Shown here: one piece after another, positions 63,643 through 64,000 of the stretch
How positions within the stretch are numbered: position 1 is the stretch's first letter
How the letters are laid out: each line of letters opens with the position of its first letter
NCBI GenBank assembly: GCA_941918925.1
Contig: OW799233.1
Span: forward strand, 59,832,841-59,896,840
Source of the DNA: Phyto melanocephala
Taxonomy: Eukaryota; Arthropoda; Insecta; Diptera; Rhinophoridae
Direction: 5' to 3'
DNA length: 64,000 nucleotides
Notes under the pieces: model-generated
What the model was told of the DNA's origin: nothing
Databases searched by the model: none
What the model saw: only the letters and a program-made list of their open reading frames with translations
Position numbers and translations under genes: made by a program

Positions 63643-64000
63643 TATCTAACATATACCGTTTCATTCCATCAATTCTATTTCAATTCATAACGGCTTAACG
63701 AAAATATTTGAGTTGCTATTTTAAACAGAATTTCGCGCACGCATATGCTCAACGCATAAAAAGAAAATACATTCAAAATAATATTAAAGTAAGTGACTGA
63801 AGTTTGTATAAAATGTAATTCGTAATTTATTTTAAAAGTATTAAATTAAAATTACATAGAAATATGAATTTCTATGTTACATTTTTAAGTTTTATTTAAA
63901 AGGTTTTGTATTTAAACATTTTAACTAAAAATAAAAAATAAGTTATAAGTTCTGTTGATTTAAAAAAAAGTTAAAAGATCTGGTTTTAAGAAATTTAATT
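63643..64000. other. Right edge, nothing recognised
   Basis: AT-rich. A short palindrome AGAAATATGAATTTCT near 63860 is the only structure noted. Confidence 0.4.

Overview
The window is AT-rich eukaryotic DNA from a higher fly (Brachycera, probably a calyptrate such as a blowfly or muscid). Reasons: spliced genes with short fly-type introns, a host gene whose exons match the type I inositol polyphosphate 5-phosphatase (INPP5A; Drosophila 5PtaseI), an RpL32 retrocopy, INE-1/DINE-1-like repeats with GTCY tracts, and two different P-superfamily elements. Species assignment is inference.

Host genes. Only one is clear: 5PtaseI on the minus strand. Exon 1 (16696-16779, start codon at 16779), exon 2 (16409-16639) and exon 3 (431-598) join in frame across a 56-bp intron and a 15.8-kb intron; the rest of the gene lies beyond base 1. 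The only other host-derived sequence recognised is a broken intronless RpL32 retrocopy (61592-62072). Nearly everything else is mobile DNA.

1-16.4 kb (inside and just beyond 5PtaseI intron 2): a Jockey 3' fragment; a LOA-like 5' fragment (ORF1/endonuclease); a DINE-1-like piece; a minus-strand Ty3/Gypsy pol remnant split by a 674-bp element with a triplicated end; a TAA-target MITE; a Tigger-like element (7234-9511) carrying a Tigger-type MITE and a hAT MITE; a LOA-clade RT plus RNase H; a broken Tc1 transposase; a complete but dead Tc1-like element with IR/DR ends (13753-15531); three copies of a ~115-131-bp palindromic MITE, one ending 22 bp from the exon 2 splice donor.

18.2-40.6 kb: a nest. 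One plus-strand Jockey-clade element is cut into four pieces (18183-18442, 26657-27506, 31059-31815, 40109-40634) by a PIF/Harbinger element, a CACTA/Mirage/Chapaev-like element with ~440-bp terminal inverted repeats, and a full-length BEL/Pao retrotransposon with 5-bp target duplication. Each intruder holds further insertions (second Jockey, hAT, Helitrons, MITEs, mariner).

40.7-64 kb: DINE-1-like elements, one with ~287-bp tandem repeats; hAT MITEs; a P-type element bounded by ~0.5-kb inverted repeats; a Helitron filled with a dimeric ~236-bp repeat; two near-identical 313-bp MITEs; a dimeric MITE; a second P element that keeps its exon-intron layout and has a mariner in an intron; the RpL32 retrocopy; and a 625-bp MITE near the right edge.

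Almost all coding copies are broken by stops, frameshifts, deletions or loss of catalytic residues. The young-looking parts are the 313-bp MITE pair, the BEL LTR pair and the mariner pair.
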